Shown piece by piece: positions 34,917 to 46,408 of a stretch of DNA of 64,000 bases (position 1 is its first letter; every line of letters starts with the position of its first letter). Under the pieces are notes generated by a model. It did not search any database. It had not been told where the DNA came from and saw nothing but the letters and a program-made list of their open reading frames with translations. This DNA is from Deltaproteobacteria bacterium GWC2_55_46 (GTDB lineage Bacteria; Desulfobacterota; GWC2-55-46). Location: the NCBI GenBank assembly GCA_001595385.3, contig LVEI03000001.1, positions 959,501 through 1,023,500 of the forward strand, read 5' to 3'. The position numbers were made by a program, and so were the translations under genes.

Positions 34917-35582
34917 TTACATGGCGCGCGCGAACACCTTGTAGAAAAAAGCTACCGCCACGCCCGTAATAAAGCCGCCTATATGCGCGAACCAGGCCAC
35001 CCCGCCTTGAGCGCCGACACCGGAGCTCAATACCTGGAAAAGGAACCAGACCCCCAGGAATATGACGGCCGGGAGCCTCGTCATGCCTATAAAGAGAGGC
35101 AGGATGACAAGGGTATTTACCTGCGCCCTCGGGTACATCAGGAAGTATGCCCCCAGGACACCGGCTATGGCGCCGCTCGCCCCGACCATGGGCATGGTGG
35201 AACCGGGCTCGATGGCTATATGGGTCATGCTCGCGGCTACCCCGGCGGCAAGATAGAAGATGAGAAACCTTACATGGCCGAACCTGTCCTCGACGTTGTC
35301 CCCGAATATCCAGAGAAAGAGCATGTTACCGCCGACGTGAAGCACCCCACCATGGACGAACATCGCCGTAAAAATGGTCAGCGGGACCGGTATAAGGCCC
35401 TTTGGGCCGATATCTGAAAGGGTAGTTATCTCGAGCGGTATGGCGGCTGTCTTGTAGATGAAGCGCTCTACGCCCGCCCCGAGCGTAAGCTCAAAGATAA
35501 AGACCGCGACGTTGACGGCCACGAGCGCCACGGTCACATATGGATAGGTGCTCGAAGGTATATTGTCCTTTATGGGTATCAT
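34917..35582 (-). CDS. Rhomboid family intramembrane serine protease
   Basis: A 221-residue protein with about six membrane helices. The catalytic serine lies in GASGAIAGVLGAYFLMYPRA and the catalytic histidine in VAWFAHIGGFITGVAVAF. An amphipathic loop with FVHGGVLHVGGNMLFLWIFGDNVE contains the conserved HxxxN region. Rhomboids cut membrane-spanning helices of substrate proteins. The N-terminus IPIKDNIPSSTYPYVT is typical of the GlpG-like bacterial group. It overlaps the upstream lipoprotein gene by 4 bases. Confidence 0.92.
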   Translation of the reverse strand: MIPIKDNIPSSTYPYVTVALVAVNVAVFIFELTLGAGVERFIYKTAAIPLEITTLSDIGPKGLIPVPLTIFTAMFVHGGVLHVGGNMLFLWIFGDNVEDRFGHVRFLIFYLAAGVAASMTHIAIEPGSTMPMVGASGAIAGVLGAYFLMYPRAQVNTLVILPLFIGMTRLPAVIFLGVWFLFQVLSSGVGAQGGVAWFAHIGGFITGVAVAFFYKVFARAM

Positions 35583-36094
35583 GCGCCGGGCTTCTTCCCT
35601 TCACGTACGGGCAGTCCCTCGACAGGCCGGCCTGTCCTTTCCGCCTCCAGACCCGCGAGAGCCACCTCTGTATTATATATTATCTCAAATGCCGTGGTCT
35701 TGTCCTTGAACAAGAGTCCTCTCCTGGCATTCACGCTGAGCCTTGTCAATGTCGGCGTAAGCCTCTCAAGGGTGATAGATATGTCATGCGCGCGGGTCGT
35801 CGCGGTTATCTCTACATTGTACTCCCCGTGCTCCACCTTATCTACCCGGAGAGACATCATCATGGCGGCCTTGAGGGTGGCGCGCTCGACCTCCTCGACG
35901 GGGTTTGTCATCGTCCTGTAAGCTATATTGGTGAGGGTATACGAGATGCCGCCGCCAGCGCCGGCGATGACCGCTGGCAGCGCAACCGGCAGCAGCGGCG
36001 CAACCGGCGCCGCGCACCCTGAAAGGCCCGCCAGGGCTCCCAAGACTCCCAGGACTCCGATGATGAGCGCCTTTGCGGCTTTTGACAAGGACAT
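35579..36094 (-). CDS. DUF3568-like lipoprotein
   Basis: A 171-residue protein with a lipoprotein signal (residues 1-27, lipobox LSGC) and a small alpha/beta body. GGGISYTLTNIAYRTMTN, followed by VEEVERATLKAAMMMS and VNARRGLLFKDKTTAFEII, is the pattern of short DUF3568-type lipoproteins. The Cys would be lipidated and the protein held at the outer or inner membrane facing the periplasm. A GGAGG site precedes the ATG. Coupling to a rhomboid gene by overlap may be functional or chance; no activity is known. Confidence 0.72.
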   Translation of the reverse strand: MSLSKAAKALIIGVLGVLGALAGLSGCAAPVAPLLPVALPAVIAGAGGGISYTLTNIAYRTMTNPVEEVERATLKAAMMMSLRVDKVEHGEYNVEITATTRAHDISITLERLTPTLTRLSVNARRGLLFKDKTTAFEIIYNTEVALAGLEAERTGRPVEGLPVREGKKPGA

Positions 36095-36170
36095 ACGCCT
36101 CCGTTGGATAAAACAGGGAAGAACAACTAATTATAGCAGAGAGGGGGGATTTGCCGCTTTTTCCATAAAA

Positions 36171-36198
36171 TTGACAGGTTTTCGTAATGTGATACCCT
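36171..36198 (+). promoter_or_regulatory. Promoter for nitroreductase-tpx pair
   Basis: A perfect -35 TTGACA (36171-36176), a 16-base spacer, and TACCCT (36193-36198), a three-of-six -10. It would produce a leader of about 30 bases to the ATG at 36237. The weak -10 suggests a regulated or modest promoter. Confidence 0.5.
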
Positions 36199-36236
36199 TT
36201 AACTAAAGGCTTTTGGTCCATATGAAGGAGGTCCAG

Positions 36237-36872
36237 ATGGACACCATCCATGCGATAAAGGAACGCCGCTCCATAAACTTCTTCGACCCCGCGAAAACAC
36301 TCTCCGATAGCGCCATAGATGAGCTCCTCCGGCTCGCCAACCTCGCTCCTTCGTCATTTAATCTCCAGCCCTGGAGGGTGGTCGTGGTCTCTCAAGCTGA
36401 AAGTAAAAAAACGCTCCGCAGGTGCGCCATGAACCAGCAGAAGGTGGAGGAGGCCTCGGTGGTACTCATCATGGCGGCCGACCCGGACGGCGTTGAGGAG
36501 AACATGGACAGGGTGCTCGAAAGCTGGTTGGCGCTTGGCTTCATGAAGCCCGAGATGAGGAAAACCTACTCCGATATGATGTTGAGCCTTTACGGGGCCA
36601 GGGACAGCCTTACGCGGAAGCTTTTCGCGGTCAAGAATACGGCCCTTTTCGCGATGAACCTCATGCTCGCCGCCAAGGGCCTGGGGCTTGATACCCACCC
36701 GATGGACGGGTTTGACGAGGGCTGTGTAAAAAAAGAGTTCAACATACCGGAGCGGATGATAATCCCCATGCTCGTCGCGATCGGGTCTCTGAAGCCCGGT
36801 GTAAACCTCGCTCCGAGGGCATTCAGGAGGGAGCTTGCAGAGTTCGTAAGCCACGAGACTTACGGAAAGTGA
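36237..36872 (+). CDS. Nitroreductase family protein
   Basis: About 211 residues from the ATG at 36237, chosen because AAGGAGG lies 5 bases upstream; the ATG at 36213 has nothing comparable. It has the FMN-binding N-terminus AIKERRSINFFDP, LRLANLAPSSFNLQPWRVVVV, and the C-terminal segment IPMLVAIGSLKPG. These enzymes use FMN and NAD(P)H to reduce nitro compounds, quinones or related electrophiles. It is followed 7 bases later by tpx, suggesting a redox-stress pair. Confidence 0.9.
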   Translation: MDTIHAIKERRSINFFDPAKTLSDSAIDELLRLANLAPSSFNLQPWRVVVVSQAESKKTLRRCAMNQQKVEEASVVLIMAADPDGVEENMDRVLESWLALGFMKPEMRKTYSDMMLSLYGARDSLTRKLFAVKNTALFAMNLMLAAKGLGLDTHPMDGFDEGCVKKEFNIPERMIIPMLVAIGSLKPGVNLAPRAFRRELAEFVSHETYGK

Positions 36873-36879
36873 GGATAAA

Positions 36880-37410
36880 ATGGAAAGGAAAAACAGGATA
36901 ACGTTCCTTGGGAAGCCGGTGACACTGGTCGGCCCGGAGCTTAAGGCGGGGGACAAGTCCCCTGACTTCATACTCGTGGACAGTGACCTTAACGAAGTGA
37001 CTCTCAAGGACTTCAATGGCAAGGTAAAGCTAATAAGCGTGGCGGTATCGATAGACACGAGTGTCTGCGACCAGCAGCTCCGCAGTTTCAACGAAAAGGC
37101 GGCCTCGCTCGGCAATGGGGTAGCTGTCCTGAACGTCACGATGGACCTGCCCTTTGCGCTCAAGAGGTTCTGCAGTACCGCCGGCATAGACAGGGCAAAG
37201 GCGCTGTCGGATTTCAGGTACGCCTCGTTCGGGGAAAATTACGGGGTGCTCATGAAGGAGTTGAGGTTCCTGGCTCGCGCGGTCTTCGTGGTCGACGCCA
37301 AAGACAATATCGCGTACTCGGAGATAGTCTCCGAGGCGACACACAGCGTCAACTTTGAGAACGCCCTTAAGGCCGCCACAGAGCTTATCGCGAAAGGCAA
37401 GGCCGCGTAG
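36880..37410 (+). CDS. tpx: Thiol peroxidase (Tpx)
   Basis: A 176-residue atypical two-cysteine peroxiredoxin. The peroxidatic cysteine is C63 in SIDTSVCDQQL and the resolving cysteine is C98 in LKRFCSTAGID. The N-terminus ITFLGKPVTLVGPELKAGDK is diagnostic of Tpx. It reduces hydrogen and organic peroxides with electrons from thioredoxin. It lies behind the nitroreductase and converges on the aldo/keto reductase, with only 8 bases between stops. Length and motifs are complete. Confidence 0.96.
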   Translation: MERKNRITFLGKPVTLVGPELKAGDKSPDFILVDSDLNEVTLKDFNGKVKLISVAVSIDTSVCDQQLRSFNEKAASLGNGVAVLNVTMDLPFALKRFCSTAGIDRAKALSDFRYASFGENYGVLMKELRFLARAVFVVDAKDNIAYSEIVSEATHSVNFENALKAATELIAKGKAA

Positions 37411-37418
37411 CAGCCCCC

Positions 37419-38243
37419 TTAAGGTTTGTAGAACATGAGCTGCCTGGCGTACGGCTCTATCATCTGGGTGAACCTCTGTACCTCTTTGTACTTTAGAGGC
37501 TGGAATTCGCTTGCGGCCTCGGCGTTCTCGTTCATCTGGTCTATATTGTCGCATCCTACCACGGCGGTAGATATGGGCTGGGTGAGGGCGTAGCTTAGAA
37601 GGAGCCTCCTGGGCGCCTGGAAAAGGCCCTTCATATAGACCTTCATCCCGGCGATGGCGGTGTCTTTGGCGCTTGCCAGCGGCACTACCTCATCGAGAAA
37701 GCATTTATAGAAAGGCTCCGCCGGGTTTACGGGCACGAGCACGGCGTCAAAGTCAAAAGACTCAAGGCATTTTTTGATAATCAACGGGTCGTGGTGGCCG
37801 GTGACGCCGATGTATTTCACAAGGCCCTTATCCCTTGCGTGGATAAAGCCCTCGATCGCGCCTTCAGGGCCGAAAATCTTATTCACCTCGTCGTCGGTCC
37901 TCACGTCGTGTATGTACCAGAGGTCAAGGTAGTCGGTCTTCATGTTCCGGAGCGTCTCCTCAAGGTGCCCAAGGACCCCTTTTTTGTCCCTCGCGTGGGA
38001 CTTGCTCGCCAGCAACACCTTATCCCTGCGCTCCTTAAGGGCGAGGCCGTAGTAGGCTTCGCTCCCAGAGTATGCCCGGGCCGATTCCATGTAGTTTATC
38101 CCAAGGTCGAGGGCGGTATTTATGAGGGCGTCGGCCTCTTTTTCCTTACCGAAGGTCCTTAATACGCCCTCGCCTCCGAGGCCGAGTATAGTAACGTCAA
38201 CGCCTGTCCTTCCGAACTTTCTTTTTGGTATCGGTCTATCCAT
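37419..38243 (-). CDS. Aldo/keto reductase family protein
   Basis: A 274-residue TIM-barrel reductase. Barrel motifs are KFGRTGVDVTILGLGGEG and LDLWYIHDVRTDDEV, with the active-site histidine. The lysine is in VLLASKSHARDKKG. The usual DTAxxYG motif reads YMESARAYSGSE, so the catalytic Asp is replaced by Glu, while the Tyr remains. KYIGVTGHHDP and AVVGCDNIDQMNEN supply the rest of the NADPH fold. It lacks the C-terminal ferredoxin found in some relatives. The substrate is unknown and activity may be altered. Confidence 0.85.
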   Translation of the reverse strand: MDRPIPKRKFGRTGVDVTILGLGGEGVLRTFGKEKEADALINTALDLGINYMESARAYSGSEAYYGLALKERRDKVLLASKSHARDKKGVLGHLEETLRNMKTDYLDLWYIHDVRTDDEVNKIFGPEGAIEGFIHARDKGLVKYIGVTGHHDPLIIKKCLESFDFDAVLVPVNPAEPFYKCFLDEVVPLASAKDTAIAGMKVYMKGLFQAPRRLLLSYALTQPISTAVVGCDNIDQMNENAEAASEFQPLKYKEVQRFTQMIEPYARQLMFYKP

Positions 38244-38354
38244 ATGAGTAGTATAGCGGCCTTTCGGTCTGTTTTGTGTAAAGCTTATTTATATACCAAC
38301 GGAGTGCCGAGGTAAATGCCAATCTGAGAAGCTTTCCTTGCGGAGGCTGCCAGG

Positions 38355-39128
38355 ATGAAAGAAAGAGAGCACCCCGTAGCGTCGATGCTCAGAAGAAGGG
38401 GCTTCGAGGTACTGCTCTCAAACCCGACGGAGTACCTCTTTTTTCCGCCAGACCTTGAGAGCGCGTTCGAAGACGAGCTCTACGAGATGCTCAAGAAGTA
38501 CTCCTTCAGGCTCTTCATAAGAGAGGTCATAAAGAACAGGCGCTCTTTCAGGGCCGGCGACCTCCTGAAGTACTCGACCCTTGAATGGGTGGAGCGGTAT
38601 CTAAGGTTCCTCCTCGACCGCGGGGTGATAGACGAGGCCGGGGGCGGGACTTACAGGCTTAAATCAGAGGCGGTATTCAGTTTCGGGGATACACTTGAAT
38701 GGTTCGTGGCAAACATCTTTGAAAGGGAGTTCTCCTCCCCCGCGCTCTGGGGGGTGAGGCTTGGCGGCGGGTCTGTCGGCGGTGATTACGACGTGGTAGC
38801 GGAGGTAGAAGGAGAGCTCGTATACGTTGAGGTGAAGTCCTCTCCGCCGAAGAACATCGAGGAGACAGAGGTCCTGGCCTTCATGTCGAGGGCGCTTGAC
38901 CTTAAGCCCTCGCTCGCCATATTTCTCGAGGATACGCGCCTTCGCATGAAGGACAAGATCATGCCATTTTTCGAGAAGGTCCTTGAGGGCAGGCATATTG
39001 ACAGGGTACAGGACGAGACCTTCTCTGCAGAGGGCAGGGTCTTCATAACGAACAGCGCCCCGGGGCTCGTAGCCAACCTCGCCCTGTGCCTCAAGGGGCA
39101 CTTAAGGCGGCGCGGTTTCTGGGATTAG
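38355..39128 (+). CDS. Unrecognised protein with PD-(D/E)xK nuclease-like core
   Basis: I do not recognise the family of this 257-residue protein. The N-terminal half (residues 45-105) has the helix pattern of a winged helix, with DLLKYSTLEWVERYLRFLL then GGGTYRLKS. The C-terminal half has an acid pair GGDYDVVAEVEGELVYVEVK, with D146, E159 and K161 spaced like the D-ExK triad of restriction-like nucleases, preceded by a Glu in LEWFVANIFER. It resembles DUF234-type or Holliday-resolvase-like nuclease domains. A GGAGG site lies about 10 bases before the ATG. It stands alone, divergent from the reductase. Confidence 0.65.
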   Translation: MKEREHPVASMLRRRGFEVLLSNPTEYLFFPPDLESAFEDELYEMLKKYSFRLFIREVIKNRRSFRAGDLLKYSTLEWVERYLRFLLDRGVIDEAGGGTYRLKSEAVFSFGDTLEWFVANIFEREFSSPALWGVRLGGGSVGGDYDVVAEVEGELVYVEVKSSPPKNIEETEVLAFMSRALDLKPSLAIFLEDTRLRMKDKIMPFFEKVLEGRHIDRVQDETFSAEGRVFITNSAPGLVANLALCLKGHLRRRGFWD

Positions 39129-39242
39129 CCTCCACAAGGAGTATTCTCAGCCCTTGTCTTTCGCTTTATATCATACGCTCCCTTTGTTTAAAAAAGTTAC
39201 CACCGTTTACGGATCTTAGTCAAATGCCCCGCAGCGCCCCTT

Positions 39243-39259
39243 CGGGCAAGACTTGCCCG
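39243..39259. promoter_or_regulatory. Perfect 17-base palindrome upstream of deoC
   Basis: CGGGCAAGACTTGCCCG is palindromic around a single central A and ends about 28 bases before the deoC ATG at 39288. It could be a repressor operator or an mRNA hairpin near the ribosome site. No T run follows, so it is not an intrinsic terminator. Confidence 0.4.
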
Positions 39260-39287
39260 TGAGGCGATTATCTGCTATCTTCGAGCG

Positions 39288-39959
39288 ATGGAGCACATAA
39301 CGCTTGCCGCCATTATCGACCAGACCCTCCTCAAGCCTGAAGCGACGCGGAGCGATATCGCGAAGTTCATAGAGAAGTCCGCCCCGTACGGCTTCGCCAC
39401 CCTTTGCCTGCCGCCATGCCACGTAAAAGAAGCCTTCCGGATGCTTAAAGGAAGCCAGGCAAAGATAAGCACCGTCACAGGCTTTCCGCTCGGCTTTCAA
39501 TCTGAAGGGATAAAACTCCTGGAGGCAAAAAAGGCCGTGGACGACGGCGCCGCTGAAGTCGATATGGTCATGAACATCTCTCTTTTCAGGTCCGGTGAAT
39601 ATGGCGCTGTCGCGGACGAGATAAGCGGGGTGGTCCATGCCCTGCCCGATACGGTCGTAAAGGTCATCATAGAGACTGGTTTCCTTACGGATGATGAAAA
39701 GATAAAGGCTCTTGAGGCTTCTGTCAGCGCGGGGGCGCAGTATGTCAAGACCTCTACCGGCTTCAATCCGGGCAAGGCGACCGTCCATGACGTCTTGCTA
39801 CTCACAAAGGCTGCTGCCGGCAGGATAAAAATCAAGGCATCGGGCGGAATAAGGGGCCTTGAAGACGCGCTCAGGATGATCGAGGCCGGGGCCGGAAGGC
39901 TTGGCACAAGCGCGGGGGCTGATATAATAGAAGAGTTGACGGCGCGCGCCGGTATGTGA
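39288..39959 (+). CDS. deoC: Deoxyribose-phosphate aldolase
   Basis: A 223-residue class I aldolase. IDQTLLKPEATRSDIAKFIE is the N-terminal signature, VTGFPLGFQ and AAEVDMVMNISLF follow, and the Schiff-base lysine lies in YVKTSTGF; the phosphate site is IKASGGIRGLEDALRMIEAGAGRLGTS in part. It splits 2-deoxyribose 5-phosphate into acetaldehyde and glyceraldehyde 3-phosphate. The ribosome site is weak (only a GAG before the ATG). The next gene codes for an adenosine-specific kinase, so the pair points to nucleoside salvage. Confidence 0.95.
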   Translation: MEHITLAAIIDQTLLKPEATRSDIAKFIEKSAPYGFATLCLPPCHVKEAFRMLKGSQAKISTVTGFPLGFQSEGIKLLEAKKAVDDGAAEVDMVMNISLFRSGEYGAVADEISGVVHALPDTVVKVIIETGFLTDDEKIKALEASVSAGAQYVKTSTGFNPGKATVHDVLLLTKAAAGRIKIKASGGIRGLEDALRMIEAGAGRLGTSAGADIIEELTARAGM

Positions 39960-39987
39960 AGTCATGACGCGACGTATAGGGGGCGAA

Positions 39988-40470
39988 ATGGAGCTTAAAT
40001 CCATCAAGGTCGAAATACCGGAAGGGGCCAACGTCATCATCGGCCAGACCCATTTCATAAAGACCGTCGAGGACCTCTATGAGATCATAAGGACTACGGT
40101 GCCTGAGGCCAGATTCGGGGTCGCGCTCTGCGAAGCGTCTGGCCCGTGCCTTATACGGGTCGAGGGAAACGACGAGGCCATGAAAAAATCCGCCGCTGAC
40201 AACGCCATCGCCATCGGCGCTGGCCACCTGTTCGTGATAATCCTCAAGGGAGCATTCCCCATAAACGTACTGAACCCGATCAAGGACTGCCAGGAGGTAT
40301 GCAATATCTTCTGCGCCACCGCCAACCCGCTTCAGGTGATAGTCGCCAAGACAGACCAGGGCAAGGGTGTCGTGGGCGTAATAGACGGCTTTAGCCCTCT
40401 TATGGTGGAAAGTGAAAAGGACAGGGAAGAAAGGAAGACCTTTTTAAGGAAGATAGGGTACAAGCTTTAG
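39988..40470 (+). CDS. Adenosine-specific kinase family protein
   Basis: About 160 residues from the ATG at 39988, which has a GGGGG site 5 bases upstream; an earlier ATG at 39964 is possible. The sequence MELKSIKVEIPEGANVIIGQ, EARFGVALCEASGPCLIRVEG and INVLNPIKDCQEVCNIFCATANP in part is characteristic of the small adenosine-specific kinase family (COG1839/PF04008). Several Cys are conserved. Function is assigned by family only. It follows deoC closely and converges with the HD-GYP gene after 14 bases. Confidence 0.87.
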   Translation: MELKSIKVEIPEGANVIIGQTHFIKTVEDLYEIIRTTVPEARFGVALCEASGPCLIRVEGNDEAMKKSAADNAIAIGAGHLFVIILKGAFPINVLNPIKDCQEVCNIFCATANPLQVIVAKTDQGKGVVGVIDGFSPLMVESEKDREERKTFLRKIGYKL

Positions 40471-40484
40471 CTGGCTGCCAAGGC

Positions 40485-41554
40485 CTAATCCCTGTGCAGC
40501 TCATAGATCTCGTCAAACTCGTCAACGGCCTTAAGGAAAGCGTCAAGCACACCCGGGTCGAAATGCTCCGGCTCGGTCCTGCCGTCACCCTGAGTGATTA
40601 TCCGCACCGTCTCTTCATGGCTCATGGCATTCTTGTAGGGCCTTTTGCTCCTCAAGGCATCGTACTGGTCCACAAGCATTACGATCCTGCCTTCGAGCGG
40701 TATATCCTCCCCCTTGAGCCCTGACGGATAGCCGGTGCCGTCCCAGCGCTCGTGGTGGTTCCTTGCTATGACGGCGGCTGCCTGGATGGAAGCATAGGGA
40801 GAGTCCAGGAGCATCTTCTCGCCTATGATCGTGTGTCCCTTCATCACCTCGAACTCATCATACGTAAGCGGTCCCGGCTTAAGGAGTATGCCGTCCGGGA
40901 TGCCGATCTTGCCGATGTCATGCATGGAACTTGCGAAGGTTATCGTCTCGACAAGCTCCGGCGAGGCCCCTACCGCCTCGGCGAGCCTCCCGGAGTACAG
41001 CCCTATCCTCCTGATGTGCGCCCCTGTGTCGCTGTCCCTGAACTCTGCTATGTGCGTTATCCTGTAGACCAGCTCCTTGCTTGTGTCCTTTACCATCTGA
41101 AGGGCCTGCGCAAGCTCCGAGGTCCTTCTCTTTACCTCCTCCTCAAGGCGGCGCTTGTAGCTCTTCTCCATCTGGATGAGCTTGTTGTACTTCACGGCCT
41201 TCTCGATGGCATGCAGGAGGTACTCTGGCTTATACGGCTTTATTATGAAGTCGAAGGCGCCCCTTTTGATGGCGTTTACCGCCATGTCAAGCTCCGCGTA
41301 CGCGGTCATGAGGATGACAGGCACATCCCTGTCGGCTGACCTTATCTTCTCGAGAAGGTCTATGCCTGAGGTGCCCGGCATCTTTATGTCCGTCAGGACC
41401 GCGTCGGGGACAGAGGCCCTGAAACTACTAAGGGCCTCCTCGGCGTTTTTGCAGATCGTCACCTTATAGCCGTAACCGGAGAGCAGCAACGCGGTGCTGT
41501 CCAGCACGAAGGCGTTATCGTCCACGACTATTATCGAGCTCAAAGCCTCTGGCG

Positions 41555-41558
<4 letters not shown>
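40485..41558 (-). CDS. Response regulator with HD-GYP cyclic-di-GMP phosphodiesterase domain
   Basis: About 357 residues from the ATG at 41558, which overlaps the kinase stop as ATGA. The receiver (residues 10-125) has [14 protein letters not shown], phospho-acceptor Asp in [14 protein letters not shown] and the FIIKPYKP lysine. A coiled-coil linker ([20 protein letters not shown]) leads to the HD-GYP domain: [55 protein letters not shown]. Such proteins hydrolyse cyclic-di-GMP under phosphorylation control. Translational coupling to the hybrid kinase makes that kinase the likely partner. Confidence 0.92.
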
Positions 41559-44572
<3,014 letters not shown>

Positions 44573-44765
44573 ATATACCGCCCGGCGCTAACTATGGGAT
44601 TAAAAAGGCAGAGCCGGCCTTTGCCAAGAATGAGGATGGAGGATGGCAGATGGGAATAGTCACTCGGAGGTGCAGGTGCGTACCGGACAACTCGCCACAT
44701 ACGTTGAGGAGAGTTTACCCTGTATTCTGCTTAAGAATCAAGACAATTCGATGAAGGGGCCTCTC

Positions 44766-45311
44766 TCAGGGCCCATCGCAGGAGTAGGCTACCGATAGCT
44801 CTTCCACCCACCCATCGCCTGTTACCAGGGCGATAAGCGTTACGCAGGGCTGGATATCCAAGCGGTACTCGACCAGACCATTGTCCCTGTACGTTTCCGT
44901 AAGGCCCGGATTATCGGCCAGAAGCTTTTTCTCGGAAAGGCTTCCGAGTTCGTGGAGCTCGGAGACCATGACGAGTTTTTTTTCGGAGTCGAAGAAAAGG
45001 GAGTACATGGTCTGCCAGGGGTTATATACCGTCTTTAGCTCCGGAAGACCATCGGCAGACAGGGCAGGAAAGGCTTCTACAGGGCGTACATCGCCGTCAT
45101 AAGGGCCCAGCGGAGGCTGAGGGTGCATCCTGACGGCCTCTTCGACGGTAGTCCGGCCCAGGATGAGGTCCCCGGCCTTCTCCCCGTTTGTAAGGATGGA
45201 AGGAAAGACATAAGCGGCTTCACCCCCCTTTTTAGCGGGACCCGCGATGGCATTGGAGAAAAAAAGGAAAAAAAATACAAAGACAGCTGAACCGACAGCC
45301 GAACTTCTCAA
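44766..45311 (-). CDS. Secreted hypothetical protein (181 aa)
   Basis: I do not recognise this family. A signal peptide is clear (residues 1-23, cleavage near SNAIAG). The mature part has ILTNGEKAGDLILGRTTVEEAVR, reminiscent of small periplasmic proteins with an internal repeat-like beta fold, then FFDSEKKLVMVSELHELG and two Cys (PCVTLIALVTG; SVAYSCDGP) that could form a disulfide. The nearby genes concern signalling and respiration. It is preceded by a 76-base gap and has no evident operon partner. A periplasmic role is the only safe statement. Confidence 0.6.
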   Translation of the reverse strand: MRSSAVGSAVFVFFFLFFSNAIAGPAKKGGEAAYVFPSILTNGEKAGDLILGRTTVEEAVRMHPQPPLGPYDGDVRPVEAFPALSADGLPELKTVYNPWQTMYSLFFDSEKKLVMVSELHELGSLSEKKLLADNPGLTETYRDNGLVEYRLDIQPCVTLIALVTGDGWVEELSVAYSCDGP

Positions 45312-45387
45312 AGAGAGTCTCCTCTACTCAAGGCAGGATGGGCATTTTTTTGAAATTTAACATCATTTCGGGGCTTTTTCAATATCC

Positions 45388-46263
45388 TTAAGTGGTCTTC
45401 GACTCGATGATCTCCCTTACGGCTCGCCTTATCTCGCTTATGGACGCCGGCTTCTGGATGACCTTAAGGTTATTCTCTCTCAATAACCTTAGCCGCTCCG
45501 GGTCTGTGGTGGAGGTAAAAAAGACGAACCTGGGTTTAAGCCGCGGGAACCTTTCCACAGCCCTGCGGTAGAGCTCTACCCCGTCCATCACGGGCATGTC
45601 TATGTCAGCGATGATGGCGGAGAAGGTCCCCGACCCCAAAATCCTGAGGGCCTCATCCCCGTTCATTGCCGCCTCCAGCGTCCCTTCGCCCTCGAGGACC
45701 GACTTGAGGAGCTTAAGGTTCATCTCCCTGTCCTCGACGATGAGTATCCGGTCTTTCAATATCTTCGGGAACTGAATGGCCCTCTTCCAGAGCTCCTCGT
45801 ATTCGGGCCTTTGCACGAGGAAAGCCTTTATCCGCTTATCGTGCCCCTCAATATCATGAGCTGCTGAAGAGAACTGCCTTGGGGAGCTCTCCTTGAGCTC
45901 GTCCATGACATAGAAGAGAAGACTATTCAGCTCTGAGAATTCGATGGAGATGATATGGTCGATAAGCTCATCCTTTGAAAGCCCCCTGCCGGCAAGCTTT
46001 TCAGACAGCTCATTGAAGGGCTTTTCTACCTTCCGCCTGGTCTCCGGGTCAATGGATATGAATGAGCCGTCCTGCTGGCCCCGGATGGACTCTCCAGCCG
46101 TAACCAACAGCTCGTGGTGCAGCCCTTCATCGATCGAGAGCTGCCGCAAAAGTTCCGAGAGGTCCAAGTCGTCATGAAATACGCGCGCGGCATCGGCGTA
46201 AAGCCTTTGCGCCGATGCCTCTACCCTGGAAAGCCAGCCTATGATCTCATTGAGGGTTTTCAT
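45388..46263 (-). CDS. Ferritin-like domain fused to a response-regulator receiver
   Basis: About 291 residues. Residues 1-165 look like a four-helix ferritin/rubrerythrin-like domain: WLSRVEASAQRLYADAARVF (first Glu), SIDEGLHHELL (ExxH), ISIEFSELNSLLFYVM (Glu) and HDIEGHDKRIKAF, an imperfect second metal motif. Residues about 168-290 are a receiver: RILIVEDREMNLKLLKS, Asp in AIIADIDMPVMDG, and VIQKPASISE. An iron or oxygen-sensitive input to a two-component output is plausible but inferred. Upstream starts at ATG 46272, ATG 46302 and TTG 46311 are possible; none has a strong ribosome site. Confidence 0.72.
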   Translation of the reverse strand: MKTLNEIIGWLSRVEASAQRLYADAARVFHDDLDLSELLRQLSIDEGLHHELLVTAGESIRGQQDGSFISIDPETRRKVEKPFNELSEKLAGRGLSKDELIDHIISIEFSELNSLLFYVMDELKESSPRQFSSAAHDIEGHDKRIKAFLVQRPEYEELWKRAIQFPKILKDRILIVEDREMNLKLLKSVLEGEGTLEAAMNGDEALRILGSGTFSAIIADIDMPVMDGVELYRRAVERFPRLKPRFVFFTSTTDPERLRLLRENNLKVIQKPASISEIRRAVREIIESKTT

Positions 46264-46408
46264 CGCGAACATATTCCAAACAGAATATAGCAGAACTTTC
46301 ATCGATGACAATCAGGGGGAATGCGGGGCGAGGCGGCAAGGTTTAATGGATGCAAAACTGTCCAGCCCGGAAGGGGCCGGACATACAGGGAGGTGAGCGG
46401 CGATACGG

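Noticed and set aside
44643-44798. Plus-strand 51-residue frame beginning MADGNSHSEVQVRTG
   Set aside because: It runs into the 3' end of the minus-strand secreted protein gene, and no conserved feature is visible.
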